The notes beneath the pieces were generated by a model. That model saw nothing but the letters and a program-made list of their open reading frames with translations, had not been told where the DNA came from and made no database searches. This document shows, one piece after another, positions 34,334 through 43,236 of a stretch of 60,023 bases of DNA. The DNA comes from Nitratireductor aquibiodomus NL21 = JCM 21793 (GTDB taxonomy: Bacteria > Pseudomonadota > Alphaproteobacteria > Rhizobiales > Rhizobiaceae), in contig NZ_BAMP01000017.1 in the NCBI RefSeq assembly GCF_000615975.1, positions 1 to 60,023 of the forward strand, in the 5' to 3' direction. How positions within the stretch are numbered: position 1 is the first letter of the stretch; the number at the start of each line of letters is the position of its first letter. Made by a program: the position numbers and the translations under genes.

Positions 34334-36984
34334 GCTTTACGCACTCCCGCACATGGCAGAACGAGCGAGACGGTGGTGCCGACACCCTTCTGGCTTTCGA
34401 TGAGCACATCGCCGCCATGCTGCTCCATGATGCGCTTGACGAGCGGCATGCCGAGCCCGACGCCGAACGCCTTGGTGCTGAAGAGCGGCTCGAACACGCG
34501 CTCCGCCACATCCTGAGACATGCCGCCGCCATTGTCGGACACCGACAGGTAGACGCGGTCGCGCAGGCGCTGCGTGGAGATGATGATCTGACCGCTTTGC
34601 TTCCCGCGCTCCTCGCAGGCCTGCGCTGCATTCTGCAGAACATTGGAGAAGGCCTGCCGCAGACGCTCGGCATCGGCAAGGACATCACACCCGGCATCAA
34701 GCTTGAGCGTGATGAGATGCGCGATCTCCTGATCCTCTTCGCTCAATTGCTGCTTGACCCAGCGGTCGATGGCGACGGGCGACATGACGGGCGCGTGCTT
34801 GCGCGAGAAGTCCAGAAGATCCTCGATGATGCGCACGCAGCGCCAGGCATTGCGTTGCAGGCGCTGCAATTCGCCGGTGACGGGCTCGTCCGCGTTCTTG
34901 AGCGAGCGGCGCAGAATGTCGGCCGAGGTGACCATCGTGCCCAGCGGATTGCGCAGCTCATGGCTGACCGTGGCGGTGATCTGACCGATTGCCGCCAGAC
35001 GTTCATTGGAGGCGAGTTCCTGCTGCGCCTGACGAAGCTTTTCAAGCGAGGTGACGAGATCGCGTTCCGCCAGTTCCCGGCTTTCATGCGAGAGAACGAT
35101 CCACCACGCGCCGATGGCGAGCAGCGGCAAAAGCGCCAGAAATACCCGCAGGAGAAGCGCGCCGCTTTCCACATGCGGCTGGAGCGCGGTGGGCTCTATC
35201 AACCGGTAGGTGAGCAGGAACACGGCCGCCGTCATGACCGCCAGCGAGAAGAGAACGCCGCTCACCTTGAGCAGGCGCTGCGTCATGCGTGGCGCGATCT
35301 TGCTGCGCAGGGCGCGGCCCAGATAATGCGGCGCTTCCAGATTTGCGCCGGGAGCCTTGCAGGCATCGTGGCAGTGGGAATCGAGACTGCAGCAGAGCGA
35401 GCAGATCGGCCGCCGGTAGAAGGTGCAATGCACCATGTCCGGCCTTTCATATTCCAGCTCGCAGATTTCGCAGCGGACCACCGGCTTGTCGGGCTCGGCG
35501 AGCGGCACGCGCGAGCGGGCGAGATAATACCGCCCCCCGGTCACCACGCCGATCAGAACAGCGCTTGAAAGCGCGGTGAAGAAGGCGATGGGGGCGGCAT
35601 AGGCTTCCGCCAGATCACCGAAACTGCCCATGAAGCAGATGATGGCGAACAGCGAGGCGAACGCCATCGACCCGCAGCCGACCGGATTGAAATCGTAGAG
35701 ATAGGCGCGTTTGAACTCGGTGAAGGGCGGGCTGACGCCCATCGGCTTCAAGATGGCGAGATCGGCAAAGATGGAGCCGATCCACGCGGCGGCGATGACC
35801 GAGTAGACCGCCAGCACCAGCTCCAGCGTCTGGAAGATGCCGAGCAGCATCAGAAGCAGCGAGATCAGGATGTTGAAGATCAGCCAGACCACGCGGCCGG
35901 GGTGATAATGCGTGACGCGCGAGAAGAAATTGGACCAGGCGAGCGAGCCGGCATAGGCGTTCGTCACATTGATCTTGACCTGCGAAATGAGAACGAAGAT
36001 CGCCGCCAGCGCCAGCACGGTGCGCGGATCGTCGCTCACATATTCATAGGCCTTGATGTACATGTGGATCGGCTCAAGCGCCGTCGACGGCGAAAGGCCA
36101 GCCGAGACCGCAAGCACGGCCAGAAGGCTGCCGCACAGGATCTTGAAACCGCCGACCACGATCCAGCCGGGGCCGGCGGAGATGACCGCCGCCCACCAGC
36201 GCCAGCGGTTTTCGCGGGTCTTGTCGGGCAGAAAGCGCAGGTAATCCACCTGCTCGCCGATCTGTATCGAAAGCGCGCACAGAACGCCGATGGCCGAGCC
36301 GAAGGCGAGCACATCGAAACCGCCATCCGCCGTTTCGCTGCCGGCAAAGGCCATCCACTGATCGAGCGTTTCGGGATGGCCGACCGCGATGTAGATGAAG
36401 GGCGCGAGCAGCATGGCAATCCAGATGGGCTGGGTGACCATCTGCAACTTGCTGATCATCGTCACGCCCATGAAGGTGATGGGGATGATGACGAGCGAGG
36501 AGATGATGTAGCCCAGCACAAGAGGCACATCCGCAAACAGTTTTAGCGCCTGCGCCATGATCGCGCCTTCGAGCGCGAAAAAGATGAAGGTGAAGGTCGC
36601 ATAGATCAGCGACGTGATGGTGGAGCCGATATAGCCGAACCCCGCTCCGCGCGTGAGCAGATCCATATCGATGTTGTAGCGGCTCGAATAATAGGCGATG
36701 GGCAGGTTCGTCACGAAGACGAACAGGCAGGTGATGAGAACGGCGGGAAACGCATTGGCGAATCCGTAGCTGAGCGTGATCGCCCCGCCGATTGCCTCCA
36801 GAGCCAGAAACGAGATGCCGCCGAGCGCGGTGTTGGCGATGACGAACGGAGACCAGCGCCGGAACGACCGCGCCGCATAGCGCAGCGAATAGTCCTCCAG
36901 CGTCTCATTGGCGATCCATGAATGATAGGACCGTAAGGCAGGCGATTGCGGTGTTTCCACTAACCCGCACTCCGCCCTGTACAC
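34330..36984 (-). CDS. NCS1-type transporter fused to Cys-rich module and sensor histidine kinase
   Basis: An 884-residue fusion. Residues 40-490 form an NCS1 (cytosine/allantoin permease-like) transporter with about twelve hydrophobic segments, including ALGGISFLALEAIGGAITL and LISQVKINVTNAYAGSLAW. Residues 505-542 hold eight cysteines (CEIC, C520, CSLCC, CHDAC), a probable zinc module. Two more membrane helices (about 572-592 and 608-630) precede a histidine kinase: His675 in VSHELRNP, N-box NVLQNAAQAC, VSDNGGGMS, and GVGLGMPLVK. This architecture recalls CbrA, where a transporter domain senses or moves a nutrient. Proximity to formamidase suggests nitrogen-compound sensing (inference). Confidence 0.9.
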   Translation of the reverse strand: MYRAECGLVETPQSPALRSYHSWIANETLEDYSLRYAARSFRRWSPFVIANTALGGISFLALEAIGGAITLSYGFANAFPAVLITCLFVFVTNLPIAYYSSRYNIDMDLLTRGAGFGYIGSTITSLIYATFTFIFFALEGAIMAQALKLFADVPLVLGYIISSLVIIPITFMGVTMISKLQMVTQPIWIAMLLAPFIYIAVGHPETLDQWMAFAGSETADGGFDVLAFGSAIGVLCALSIQIGEQVDYLRFLPDKTRENRWRWWAAVISAGPGWIVVGGFKILCGSLLAVLAVSAGLSPSTALEPIHMYIKAYEYVSDDPRTVLALAAIFVLISQVKINVTNAYAGSLAWSNFFSRVTHYHPGRVVWLIFNILISLLLMLLGIFQTLELVLAVYSVIAAAWIGSIFADLAILKPMGVSPPFTEFKRAYLYDFNPVGCGSMAFASLFAIICFMGSFGDLAEAYAAPIAFFTALSSAVLIGVVTGGRYYLARSRVPLAEPDKPVVRCEICELEYERPDMVHCTFYRRPICSLCCSLDSHCHDACKAPGANLEAPHYLGRALRSKIAPRMTQRLLKVSGVLFSLAVMTAAVFLLTYRLIEPTALQPHVESGALLLRVFLALLPLLAIGAWWIVLSHESRELAERDLVTSLEKLRQAQQELASNERLAAIGQITATVSHELRNPLGTMVTSADILRRSLKNADEPVTGELQRLQRNAWRCVRIIEDLLDFSRKHAPVMSPVAIDRWVKQQLSEEDQEIAHLITLKLDAGCDVLADAERLRQAFSNVLQNAAQACEERGKQSGQIIISTQRLRDRVYLSVSDNGGGMSQDVAERVFEPLFSTKAFGVGLGMPLVKRIMEQHGGDVLIESQKGVGTTVSLVLPCAGVRKA

Positions 36985-37118
36985 CGCCGGTCAGGCGAAG
37001 CCTGTGCTTTACGCATCTTGTTGAGGTTCTCCCGTTCTCCCCTTCTGGATGATCACACAAAGCCGGCTTCGAGACCAGTCCACGGACCTGCCGACGATCC
37101 AGTGGCTGCACATTCCCG

Positions 37119-38072
37119 TCAATAGGTGACCGTCACGACCACCGTATCCACATAGGTTCCCGGCGATGGGGTGTGTTGCGGGGGCACACGTCCGTAGACT
37201 GTAAAACTCTGGCCGCTTCCACTGCCGCTGCCGGACACCGTCGTGCCTGCCGTGCTCCCCCAGGGCTGGCTGCGGGCGGCATCCCTGTAGAGGCCGTAGA
37301 TCACGGTTTCCGCTCCCTTCGACATTTCCCGCTGTGTTGGCGGAGCACCGGCATTGCCGCCATCCAGAGAGATCGTGTAGGCGCTGCCAGGCGTGCATGT
37401 AACGTCGACCCCGCCCGTCGCATCGACATTTGTGGCCAGCACGCCCTGTGCACCGAAGTCGACATCCTGCGTGTTAACCTGGCAATTTGCCGGCACCGTC
37501 GCTGACACGGTAAAGCCTGGCCGCTCGACATTGCCAAGGGACGTGCTGCAGTCGCTGGAAGCGGTGTATCGGTAGCGAACCTCGACGTCGCTTCCGGAGA
37601 AGGACGACAGGTAGGATCCGGGCGGCGCGCTTGCCTGGCCGCCAAACAATCGTCCGTAGATCATAACGGTTCCGCTGCCCTGCCCCAGAACACCGAGTGT
37701 CAGCGGATAGGCCGGCGGACCTGGCGCAAATGGCCATGAATTTGATCCCCAGACCACACTGCGTCCGGAATCGACGTAGAGCTGGTAGTCGAGCTGGTTT
37801 CCGCCAGAAGCCAGTTGCCGTGCTAAAGCCGTTGCACCGCCACTGCCGCTGCCAATTCCCGGGCATATGAGTATGCGCGTCAACGGCAGGCCGCTACAGT
37901 TGATGCTCATTGAGGTGGAACTGTCGGCTGGTGCGCCGGACAGCGTATCGATCTGACCGAAACTCATGCCGGATATGCCAAAGCTGCAGCTTTGTGCTTT
38001 TATCTGGCCACTGGCCAGGCAGGCGAGCATTGCCGCAGCGAGCATCGGTTTGCTGAGGAAATCTATCTGCAT
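37119..38072 (-). CDS. Spore coat U (SCPU) two-domain protein, probable Csu-type pilus tip adhesin
   Basis: A 317-residue secreted protein with a signal peptide (MQIDFLSKPMLAAAMLACL, ending near GQIKA). Two SCPU-type immunoglobulin-like pilin domains follow: the first about 27-175, the second about 176-317 with CQVNTQDVDFG, YTISLDGG, YGLYRDAARSQPWG and the terminal TYVDTVVVTVTY donor-like strand. CsuE-type tip adhesins have this two-domain plan. The start at 38072 overlaps the usher end by 10 bases; a longer frame to 38135 would lie inside the usher. Confidence 0.85.
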   Translation of the reverse strand: MQIDFLSKPMLAAAMLACLASGQIKAQSCSFGISGMSFGQIDTLSGAPADSSTSMSINCSGLPLTRILICPGIGSGSGGATALARQLASGGNQLDYQLYVDSGRSVVWGSNSWPFAPGPPAYPLTLGVLGQGSGTVMIYGRLFGGQASAPPGSYLSSFSGSDVEVRYRYTASSDCSTSLGNVERPGFTVSATVPANCQVNTQDVDFGAQGVLATNVDATGGVDVTCTPGSAYTISLDGGNAGAPPTQREMSKGAETVIYGLYRDAARSQPWGSTAGTTVSGSGSGSGQSFTVYGRVPPQHTPSPGTYVDTVVVTVTY

Positions 38073-40483
38073 GTGACACCCTGGATTGTCACCTGACTGC
38101 CCGGGTCGGGCTCGTAGGAAAATTCTGCGGAACATGACGTACCGTCCTGTCGTAGAACCGTGAGGGCATTCCGGGCTCGAAGTCCGGTCAGATAGGCCTG
38201 ACCGTCATACCCCACGACGAATTCGTCCCCACCGCGAAGCCTACCGGAAAGGCCCACCGGGAGAGGAATGCCATCCGCATCGACCAACTCCACAAGGGCT
38301 GCGTTCGGGCTGTCCGAGACACCAAAATCCAGCACAACACCGCTGCCATATGCCGGCACCACAATTTCTCTGGTGGCTGGCACACTGGCGTCCACCGGGA
38401 GATTTTCCGGGTCGATCGACACGGTGTTGCGCTCATAGGAATTCAGGCGGGGAACAAGGATTCTGCCCTGGCGATTGGTCCTGCCCACCGGCCTGTTCTG
38501 GTGCTTCACGACAACATCGCTCGCTCCGACATCAACAACCGCGAACGCATCGTCAATACGGGTCGTGGCGAACACGCCTCCGCCGGCCACCACGATGGCT
38601 CCATCGACCTGCGCTGTCGCCCTGACCTTGTCGTCGTGCTGCTGGATCGCCGCCTCGAACCGCGCAAAGGACGCGCGATAGCTGGCGGATGCCCTGCGGT
38701 CCGGCGTTTCTCCTTCAGAGGTGCGGAGCCGCCAGCCGAAACTGCCATTCTCCAGCTTTTCGGATTTGGCGAGTTCGACAAATCCGTTCACGCCAGCGGG
38801 CCTGCTTTCGACGCCGGTGGTCACATTTACATCGCCGCCGAGAGGGAAGGACACACCGGCGAAGATACCGAAACTGTCGTCGTCTTCCAGATCCGTGAAG
38901 GCACTGGCATAGAGGTTGCCCCTCTCGAATATTCGCTGGCTGTATGACAGGCCGAGGATCTGGCTTCTGTCCCCGTCGGCATCCTTCAGATGCGTATAGG
39001 AAAGATTGAGACTGGACAGGTCCAGTGGCATAGGCACACCGATGGCGACCTGATCGACAGCCCGGGGCACGCCCGCGCTGAACACCGGAAGCCCACTTCC
39101 GGCCGAGGTCCGGTCTGCGGTGATCGATGCCACATCCTGATAGGAATCGAACGCGCGCTGGATGCGCCCGTAAAAGCTCCAGTCGTTGTGGCGCAGTTCG
39201 AGCGTTGCGTTGACCAGCCCGCCTGTCTGGCCGCCGCTGCGGCTTCCCGCGACGGCAACGGAGGCAGCGCCGTAGGTTCCAAGTGGGAATGCCACTCCTG
39301 CGCCTGCATTCACGAGGTCTTCTCCAAGCTCGACATGCCCCTCAAGCGTCAACCAGTTGGTGAGCCCGTAGCGAACGCTGGCAATGCCATAGACGCGTTC
39401 GTCGTAGTCGCTGGATCTGAGGCCGAAGTTGCGCCGCGGGAACCCGGCTTCAACCGAGAAGTCGAGCAGGCCTTCACGCAGGAGCATACTGGAGGTGTAG
39501 AAGGGAAGGGTCGTCACCGTCTCCCGGCCAAACCGGTCGCGGAGAACGACGCGCGCTTCGCCGGAACCCGTGAAGACCGGCAGGTTGACCACCCTGAATG
39601 GCCCGGACGACACGTCTCCAGAATAGGTTCTGGCGTTCTGCGTATAGACTTCGAGCGTCGAAGGCACGGCGGCAGTCCCGGAGAATGACGGCAGGGGCAG
39701 ACTGACCAGATCGGGCCGCAGTGAAAAATTGCGCCGCATCTGGAGACCGCCGAGATAGACCGGCCGGGTCCAGGACAGTCCTCCGGAAATGAAATCCCCT
39801 GCCTTGAAGGTGAGCATGCGCTCCGGGTCTGAATACGCCCAGGTGGTGTTCAATCGGGTGAAGCCGTTGAAAGCACCGTCGGAATACTCAGCAATGAATG
39901 ACTGGTTCAGCGTTCCGAACCGGCTGAACAAGCGGCCATCGAAGCTGCCTGAAACACCCCGAAACAACGCGCCATCGCCTTCGAACAGCGCGTTCGAACC
40001 TGCAAACAGCGCGTAGTTTAGCACCGCGCCAGTGTCGGACCGGGGCTTGAGTCTTTCCTGATCTGCCGTAACCGAAAGATCGATCACCCTGGGAGCCCGA
40101 CCCGCATCGCCGGTCGACACGTAAAGTCGCTGTGCAGCTTCGTCGAGGCGATAGGTGAGGCCCGGCAGCCTGTCGAGGCTGATGAGGCCGGTGCGATCCC
40201 GCGCCGTGGTGCGTGGCCTGATGCCCAGCTCAGCCAGCTCTTCCTGCGACGAAGCCAGTTCTCCATCGGATCGATGCACAAAGGCACCGATCAAATCGGT
40301 CGGCTCCTCATTGATGAAGACCTCAAGATAGAGTTCCCGGTCGGCCATTCTGGTTGCCCCCGTTTCCAGAGCCGGCGCATCGGTTGCCTGAGTTTCCGCG
40401 ATTGCGGGTGATGCGACCAGAGCAAGGAGAGCGAGAACAGTCAGTCGGCTAGCGAACCGGGACCGTTGCCTCGACAGGTCCAA
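38063..40483 (-). CDS. Fimbrial outer membrane usher protein (archaic Csu-type)
   Basis: An 806-residue outer-membrane assembly platform. The signal peptide MDLSRQRSRFASRLTVLALL ends near SPAIA, followed by the N-terminal chaperone-binding region (LYLEVFINEEPTDLIG), a long beta-barrel, a plug region (YTQNARTYSGDVSSGPFRV and LRDRFGRETV), and C-terminal Ig-like domains (NSYERNTVSIDPENLP; FVVGYDGQAYLTGL). It lies between chaperone (35-base overlap) and adhesin genes, so expression is coupled. Length and motifs fit ushers of archaic chaperone-usher systems. Confidence 0.92.
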   Translation of the reverse strand: MDLSRQRSRFASRLTVLALLALVASPAIAETQATDAPALETGATRMADRELYLEVFINEEPTDLIGAFVHRSDGELASSQEELAELGIRPRTTARDRTGLISLDRLPGLTYRLDEAAQRLYVSTGDAGRAPRVIDLSVTADQERLKPRSDTGAVLNYALFAGSNALFEGDGALFRGVSGSFDGRLFSRFGTLNQSFIAEYSDGAFNGFTRLNTTWAYSDPERMLTFKAGDFISGGLSWTRPVYLGGLQMRRNFSLRPDLVSLPLPSFSGTAAVPSTLEVYTQNARTYSGDVSSGPFRVVNLPVFTGSGEARVVLRDRFGRETVTTLPFYTSSMLLREGLLDFSVEAGFPRRNFGLRSSDYDERVYGIASVRYGLTNWLTLEGHVELGEDLVNAGAGVAFPLGTYGAASVAVAGSRSGGQTGGLVNATLELRHNDWSFYGRIQRAFDSYQDVASITADRTSAGSGLPVFSAGVPRAVDQVAIGVPMPLDLSSLNLSYTHLKDADGDRSQILGLSYSQRIFERGNLYASAFTDLEDDDSFGIFAGVSFPLGGDVNVTTGVESRPAGVNGFVELAKSEKLENGSFGWRLRTSEGETPDRRASASYRASFARFEAAIQQHDDKVRATAQVDGAIVVAGGGVFATTRIDDAFAVVDVGASDVVVKHQNRPVGRTNRQGRILVPRLNSYERNTVSIDPENLPVDASVPATREIVVPAYGSGVVLDFGVSDSPNAALVELVDADGIPLPVGLSGRLRGGDEFVVGYDGQAYLTGLRARNALTVLRQDGTSCSAEFSYEPDPGSQVTIQGVTCR

Positions 40484-41165
40484 GATGGCTCTGTGCCCTC
40501 AGCGCCGCCGGCCCGCCCCCAACGCTACCGGCACTTCCAATCGGCCATTGCATCGTTGCCCCGCCCAGGACATAGCCGACTAACCCGTCGCGTCTTCCTA
40601 TGCGCCTTGCGCCCTGGCTGACCCTGACGTCCGAAAGCCGGAGCCTGCCAGCTCCGTTGTTCCGGGCGACAAGCATCAGTGTCGCTCCACTCCGGCTGAC
40701 ACTCCAGGCAACCTGAGGCGCGCCCGCATCCTCACTTCTGAAGAAGACCGGGATCGAATGTCGGACCACCAGGCTCACCGTTCCGGCCCTCTGGCGGGCC
40801 CGGTCTGGCAGTTCATCGACCACCACGCGATAGCTCTCCTCTCCCTGCACGGGACGCCTGGCCACCCGCACAATGCGGAGAACATAGTCGGCTCCAGCAG
40901 GCAATTGGGTCGCGGGAGGGCTTGCAACGACGTCCCTGGTCGGCTGGAGTCGGTCGATACCGCCTTCCTGGGTCCATCTGTAGACGCGCACCTGAACGTT
41001 GATGGGTCGATTTGCTTCGTTTCGAAGATTGAGAACTGCGGCGCTGTCGGGTGCGATCATGTCGACGGTCGTCGGCGCAACCCGCAGCGAGGCCGCACTC
41101 GAAGGCGATAGACCACACAGCGCGAAAAGTGCGATCGCACCGAGGCCTGTAAGCAGGGTTCGCAT
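40449..41165 (-). CDS. Periplasmic pilus chaperone (PapD-like, Csu type)
   Basis: A 238-residue periplasmic chaperone with signal peptide MRTLLTGLGAIALFALCGL. Ig-like domain one has LRVAPTTVDMIAPDSAAVLNL and NVQVRVYRWTQEGG; QLPAGADYVLRIVRV and ESYRVVVDELPDR match the conserved F/G-strand region. Such proteins donate a strand to pilin subunits and carry them to the usher. The gene lies 24 bases after the pilin gene. Confidence 0.9.
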   Translation of the reverse strand: MRTLLTGLGAIALFALCGLSPSSAASLRVAPTTVDMIAPDSAAVLNLRNEANRPINVQVRVYRWTQEGGIDRLQPTRDVVASPPATQLPAGADYVLRIVRVARRPVQGEESYRVVVDELPDRARQRAGTVSLVVRHSIPVFFRSEDAGAPQVAWSVSRSGATLMLVARNNGAGRLRLSDVRVSQGARRIGRRDGLVGYVLGGATMQWPIGSAGSVGGGPAALRAQSHLGPVEATVPVR

Positions 41166-41189
41166 GGCGTTTTCCCTCCTGACCCTAAA

Positions 41190-41687
41190 TCAGTACGTAA
41201 CAGTAACGGTGACGCTATCAGTATATGTGCCGACGCCCGGCGTTGCCTGCGCGGGCACCCTGCCATACACCGTAATTGCCTGAACGTTGCCGTCTCCGGT
41301 GCCGGCAACCGTATCGGTACCGACCGTTTCCCCCCAGTTCTGCGTTCGTCCGGAATCCCGGTAGAGCGCATAGCTGATCGTGGCGGAGGCCGGTCCGGTC
41401 ATCAGTCGGTTGGTGACGGTCGCGCCACTGCCGGCTCCCGCTCCGAGCCCTACATTGTAAGGGGTGCCGTCAGTGCATTGAACCGAGATCGTGCTGGTCT
41501 GGTCAATATTGGAAGCAATAATGCCTTCAGTGCCAAAGTCGAGATCCGTAGCCGACGTGACGAGACACTCGGCAATGATCTGTATCTGGACATTCATCGA
41601 GCCAGTGGCAGTGGCTGGGAAAGCAGGCTTCAGCGTTACTAAGAATACACCCAGGGCGGTCATAGCGAATAGGAAATGAGTCCGCAT
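41190..41687 (-). CDS. Csu-type major pilin (spore coat U domain)
   Basis: A 165-residue secreted pilin with signal peptide MRTHFLFAMTALGVFLVTL ending near AFPATA. One SCPU domain: CLVTSATDLDFG, ISVQCTDGTPYNVGLG, ISYALYRDSGRTQNWGE, and the ending TYTDSVTVTVTY, nearly identical in pattern to the adhesin C-terminus. Disulfide-forming cysteines are at the expected places. It is the first gene of the pilin/chaperone/usher/adhesin operon and follows an AT-rich promoter region. Confidence 0.9.
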   Translation of the reverse strand: MRTHFLFAMTALGVFLVTLKPAFPATATGSMNVQIQIIAECLVTSATDLDFGTEGIIASNIDQTSTISVQCTDGTPYNVGLGAGAGSGATVTNRLMTGPASATISYALYRDSGRTQNWGETVGTDTVAGTGDGNVQAITVYGRVPAQATPGVGTYTDSVTVTVTY

Positions 41688-41884
41688 GCTGTCCCCTCAT
41701 GGTTCAGCTAATTCCCGAATCAGGAATTCATTCAGCCACCCACCCGCATAGAAAGGCTGCACAACAATTGTAATGATTCGATTAAATCGGCAAACTATTT
41801 TATTCTTATAGTACGAATGGATCGGTCGTATTTTTGATTCTTTAGTATTTTTATCTGAGCATATGTTCAAATTTATATAAATAT
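41688..41884 (-). promoter_or_regulatory. AT-rich promoter region of the pilus operon
   Basis: About 200 bases, very AT-rich (especially 41760-41890) against a GC-rich background. On the minus strand, TACAAT (41772-41767) resembles a -10 hexamer, about 80 bases before the pilin start. Such AT-rich tracts are often bound by nucleoid silencers (Ros/MucR or H-NS-like proteins) in Rhizobiales. The composition is seen; the silencer role is inference. Confidence 0.45.
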
Positions 41885-43057
41885 TTATTGCAGCAAAGGG
41901 TTCCGCATTGCTGCAACGATCCGCACGATCTCGGACTGGCGGCGGACTTCCATTTTACTCATGGCATTATGAATCTGGTTTCGCACCGTGTGGACACTGG
42001 TACCGCGAATTTCGCTGATTTCTTTTGCCAGCAAACCAGATGAAACATGCAGAACCACCTGTGCCTCATGCGGGGTCAGACCAAACCGGTTTCGCAGCCT
42101 TTCACCAATATCGGGAACGTCATGTTCCTGCGAAATCGTCAGCAGGAAGCAGGGTTCCTCTCTGCCGAAAAGCATACCGGAAGACCGTGTGCCGAGATCG
42201 TCGCTTCCCAGAGGCGCGATCCGGCATATGAACGGCGTGGGTAGATCGTTGAGCAAGCGCAACGTCTGCGGTGTCGTCAGAATCCGGCTCGCCAGTATTT
42301 GACCAAGACGCTGGTCCCAGGTCGGGTCCGCAAACAGCAGCCTTTGTCTGAAATCGCTGCGGACAAGCTCCCCGGAATCCAGCATGTTTTCCGCCTGCCG
42401 ATTGGCGAACACGATCCTGCGATCCCTCGACACCACCAGACAGCCTGTTCTGGCAGGGTTTTGAACGTTCACCATCGCTTTCTTTTCGAGTTCTGCACCA
42501 GCCAGCGCTCTTGCCACCTCGAAGGCCTGGCGCAAATGCGGCGTCAGATAGGTGACAATCCGCTGCCAGGGTCTTTCAAGTTGATCGGAATCCCGAGAGC
42601 GAATGCTTCCACTGAAGGCGAAAAGGCGCTTCTCCTGCTTGAACAGAAGCACCGAGCAGCCGCCGATGATGTCCTCCTGCGGCCGCACCCAATCATCATA
42701 GAATTCCGTGTTGCGCAGACCGAAGTCGTTCCAGACCTCTCCATAAGGCACAACCCGTCCCGGGCCTTCTTCCATCAGCCGGGCTGCCAGAAAGTCCTTC
42801 TGGGAATAGTAGGCCGCATATGAGAGCTGATACGCGGGATCATATCCAAACTGCCTGGCGCCCAGTTCAATGCGGGCATCTGCATCATAACCAAAAAGGC
42901 AGGTCCTGACGCCGCCACCGACCAAATCGGAACACGCCTGCAGAAAGGCGTCCCATTTTTCGTCGTCAAGCGCTGCCCCATAGGCCAGCGTGGTCAGTAT
43001 AGCGAGCCGGTCTTCCAAGTTCCCCCTCCGCTCAGGCAAGCCGATATGCGCGGTCAC
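41885..43057 (-). CDS. LuxR family (C-terminal HTH) transcriptional regulator
   Basis: A 390-residue regulator with a long N-terminal sensory region of unassigned fold (a PAS-like stretch at about 205-230: GCLVVSRDRRIVFANRQAENML) and a LuxR-type helix-turn-helix at the end (LTPHEAQVVLHVSSGLLAKEIS, SVHTVRNQIHNAMSKM). No receiver domain. It lies upstream of the pilus operon in the same direction and divergent from the autotransporter, so it may control one or both surface systems (inference). Confidence 0.88.
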   Translation of the reverse strand: MTAHIGLPERRGNLEDRLAILTTLAYGAALDDEKWDAFLQACSDLVGGGVRTCLFGYDADARIELGARQFGYDPAYQLSYAAYYSQKDFLAARLMEEGPGRVVPYGEVWNDFGLRNTEFYDDWVRPQEDIIGGCSVLLFKQEKRLFAFSGSIRSRDSDQLERPWQRIVTYLTPHLRQAFEVARALAGAELEKKAMVNVQNPARTGCLVVSRDRRIVFANRQAENMLDSGELVRSDFRQRLLFADPTWDQRLGQILASRILTTPQTLRLLNDLPTPFICRIAPLGSDDLGTRSSGMLFGREEPCFLLTISQEHDVPDIGERLRNRFGLTPHEAQVVLHVSSGLLAKEISEIRGTSVHTVRNQIHNAMSKMEVRRQSEIVRIVAAMRNPLLQ

Positions 43058-43236
43058 CCCCAGTGTATCCGAAACGCCAAGCGCGCTCGTAGTGAATGTG
43101 CATCATGAGGCATGTTTTCCTCACATGTAAACAGTGCGGAAAAGCGTCGGGGGGACGCTTGCCGGGGTTGGTCGTGCCTGAAACAGGCAGCCCGCTTCGG
43201 CTTTCGCGTCCCCGCTAATCGAGAGGACACGATTTC
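43058..43236 (+). promoter_or_regulatory. Autotransporter upstream region with stem-loop
   Basis: The 179-base divergent gap between the LuxR-type gene and the autotransporter. AAGCGTC (43143-43149) and GACGCTT (43155-43161) form a perfect 7-bp stem with a 5-G loop, about 75 bases before the start codon, which may lie in the leader RNA. No clear sigma70 promoter. Confidence 0.4.

Noticed and set aside
34417-35568. A 383-codon plus-strand frame opposite the transporter-kinase fusion
   Set aside because: Antisense to the conserved kinase and Cys-rich module; no ribosome site or homology.
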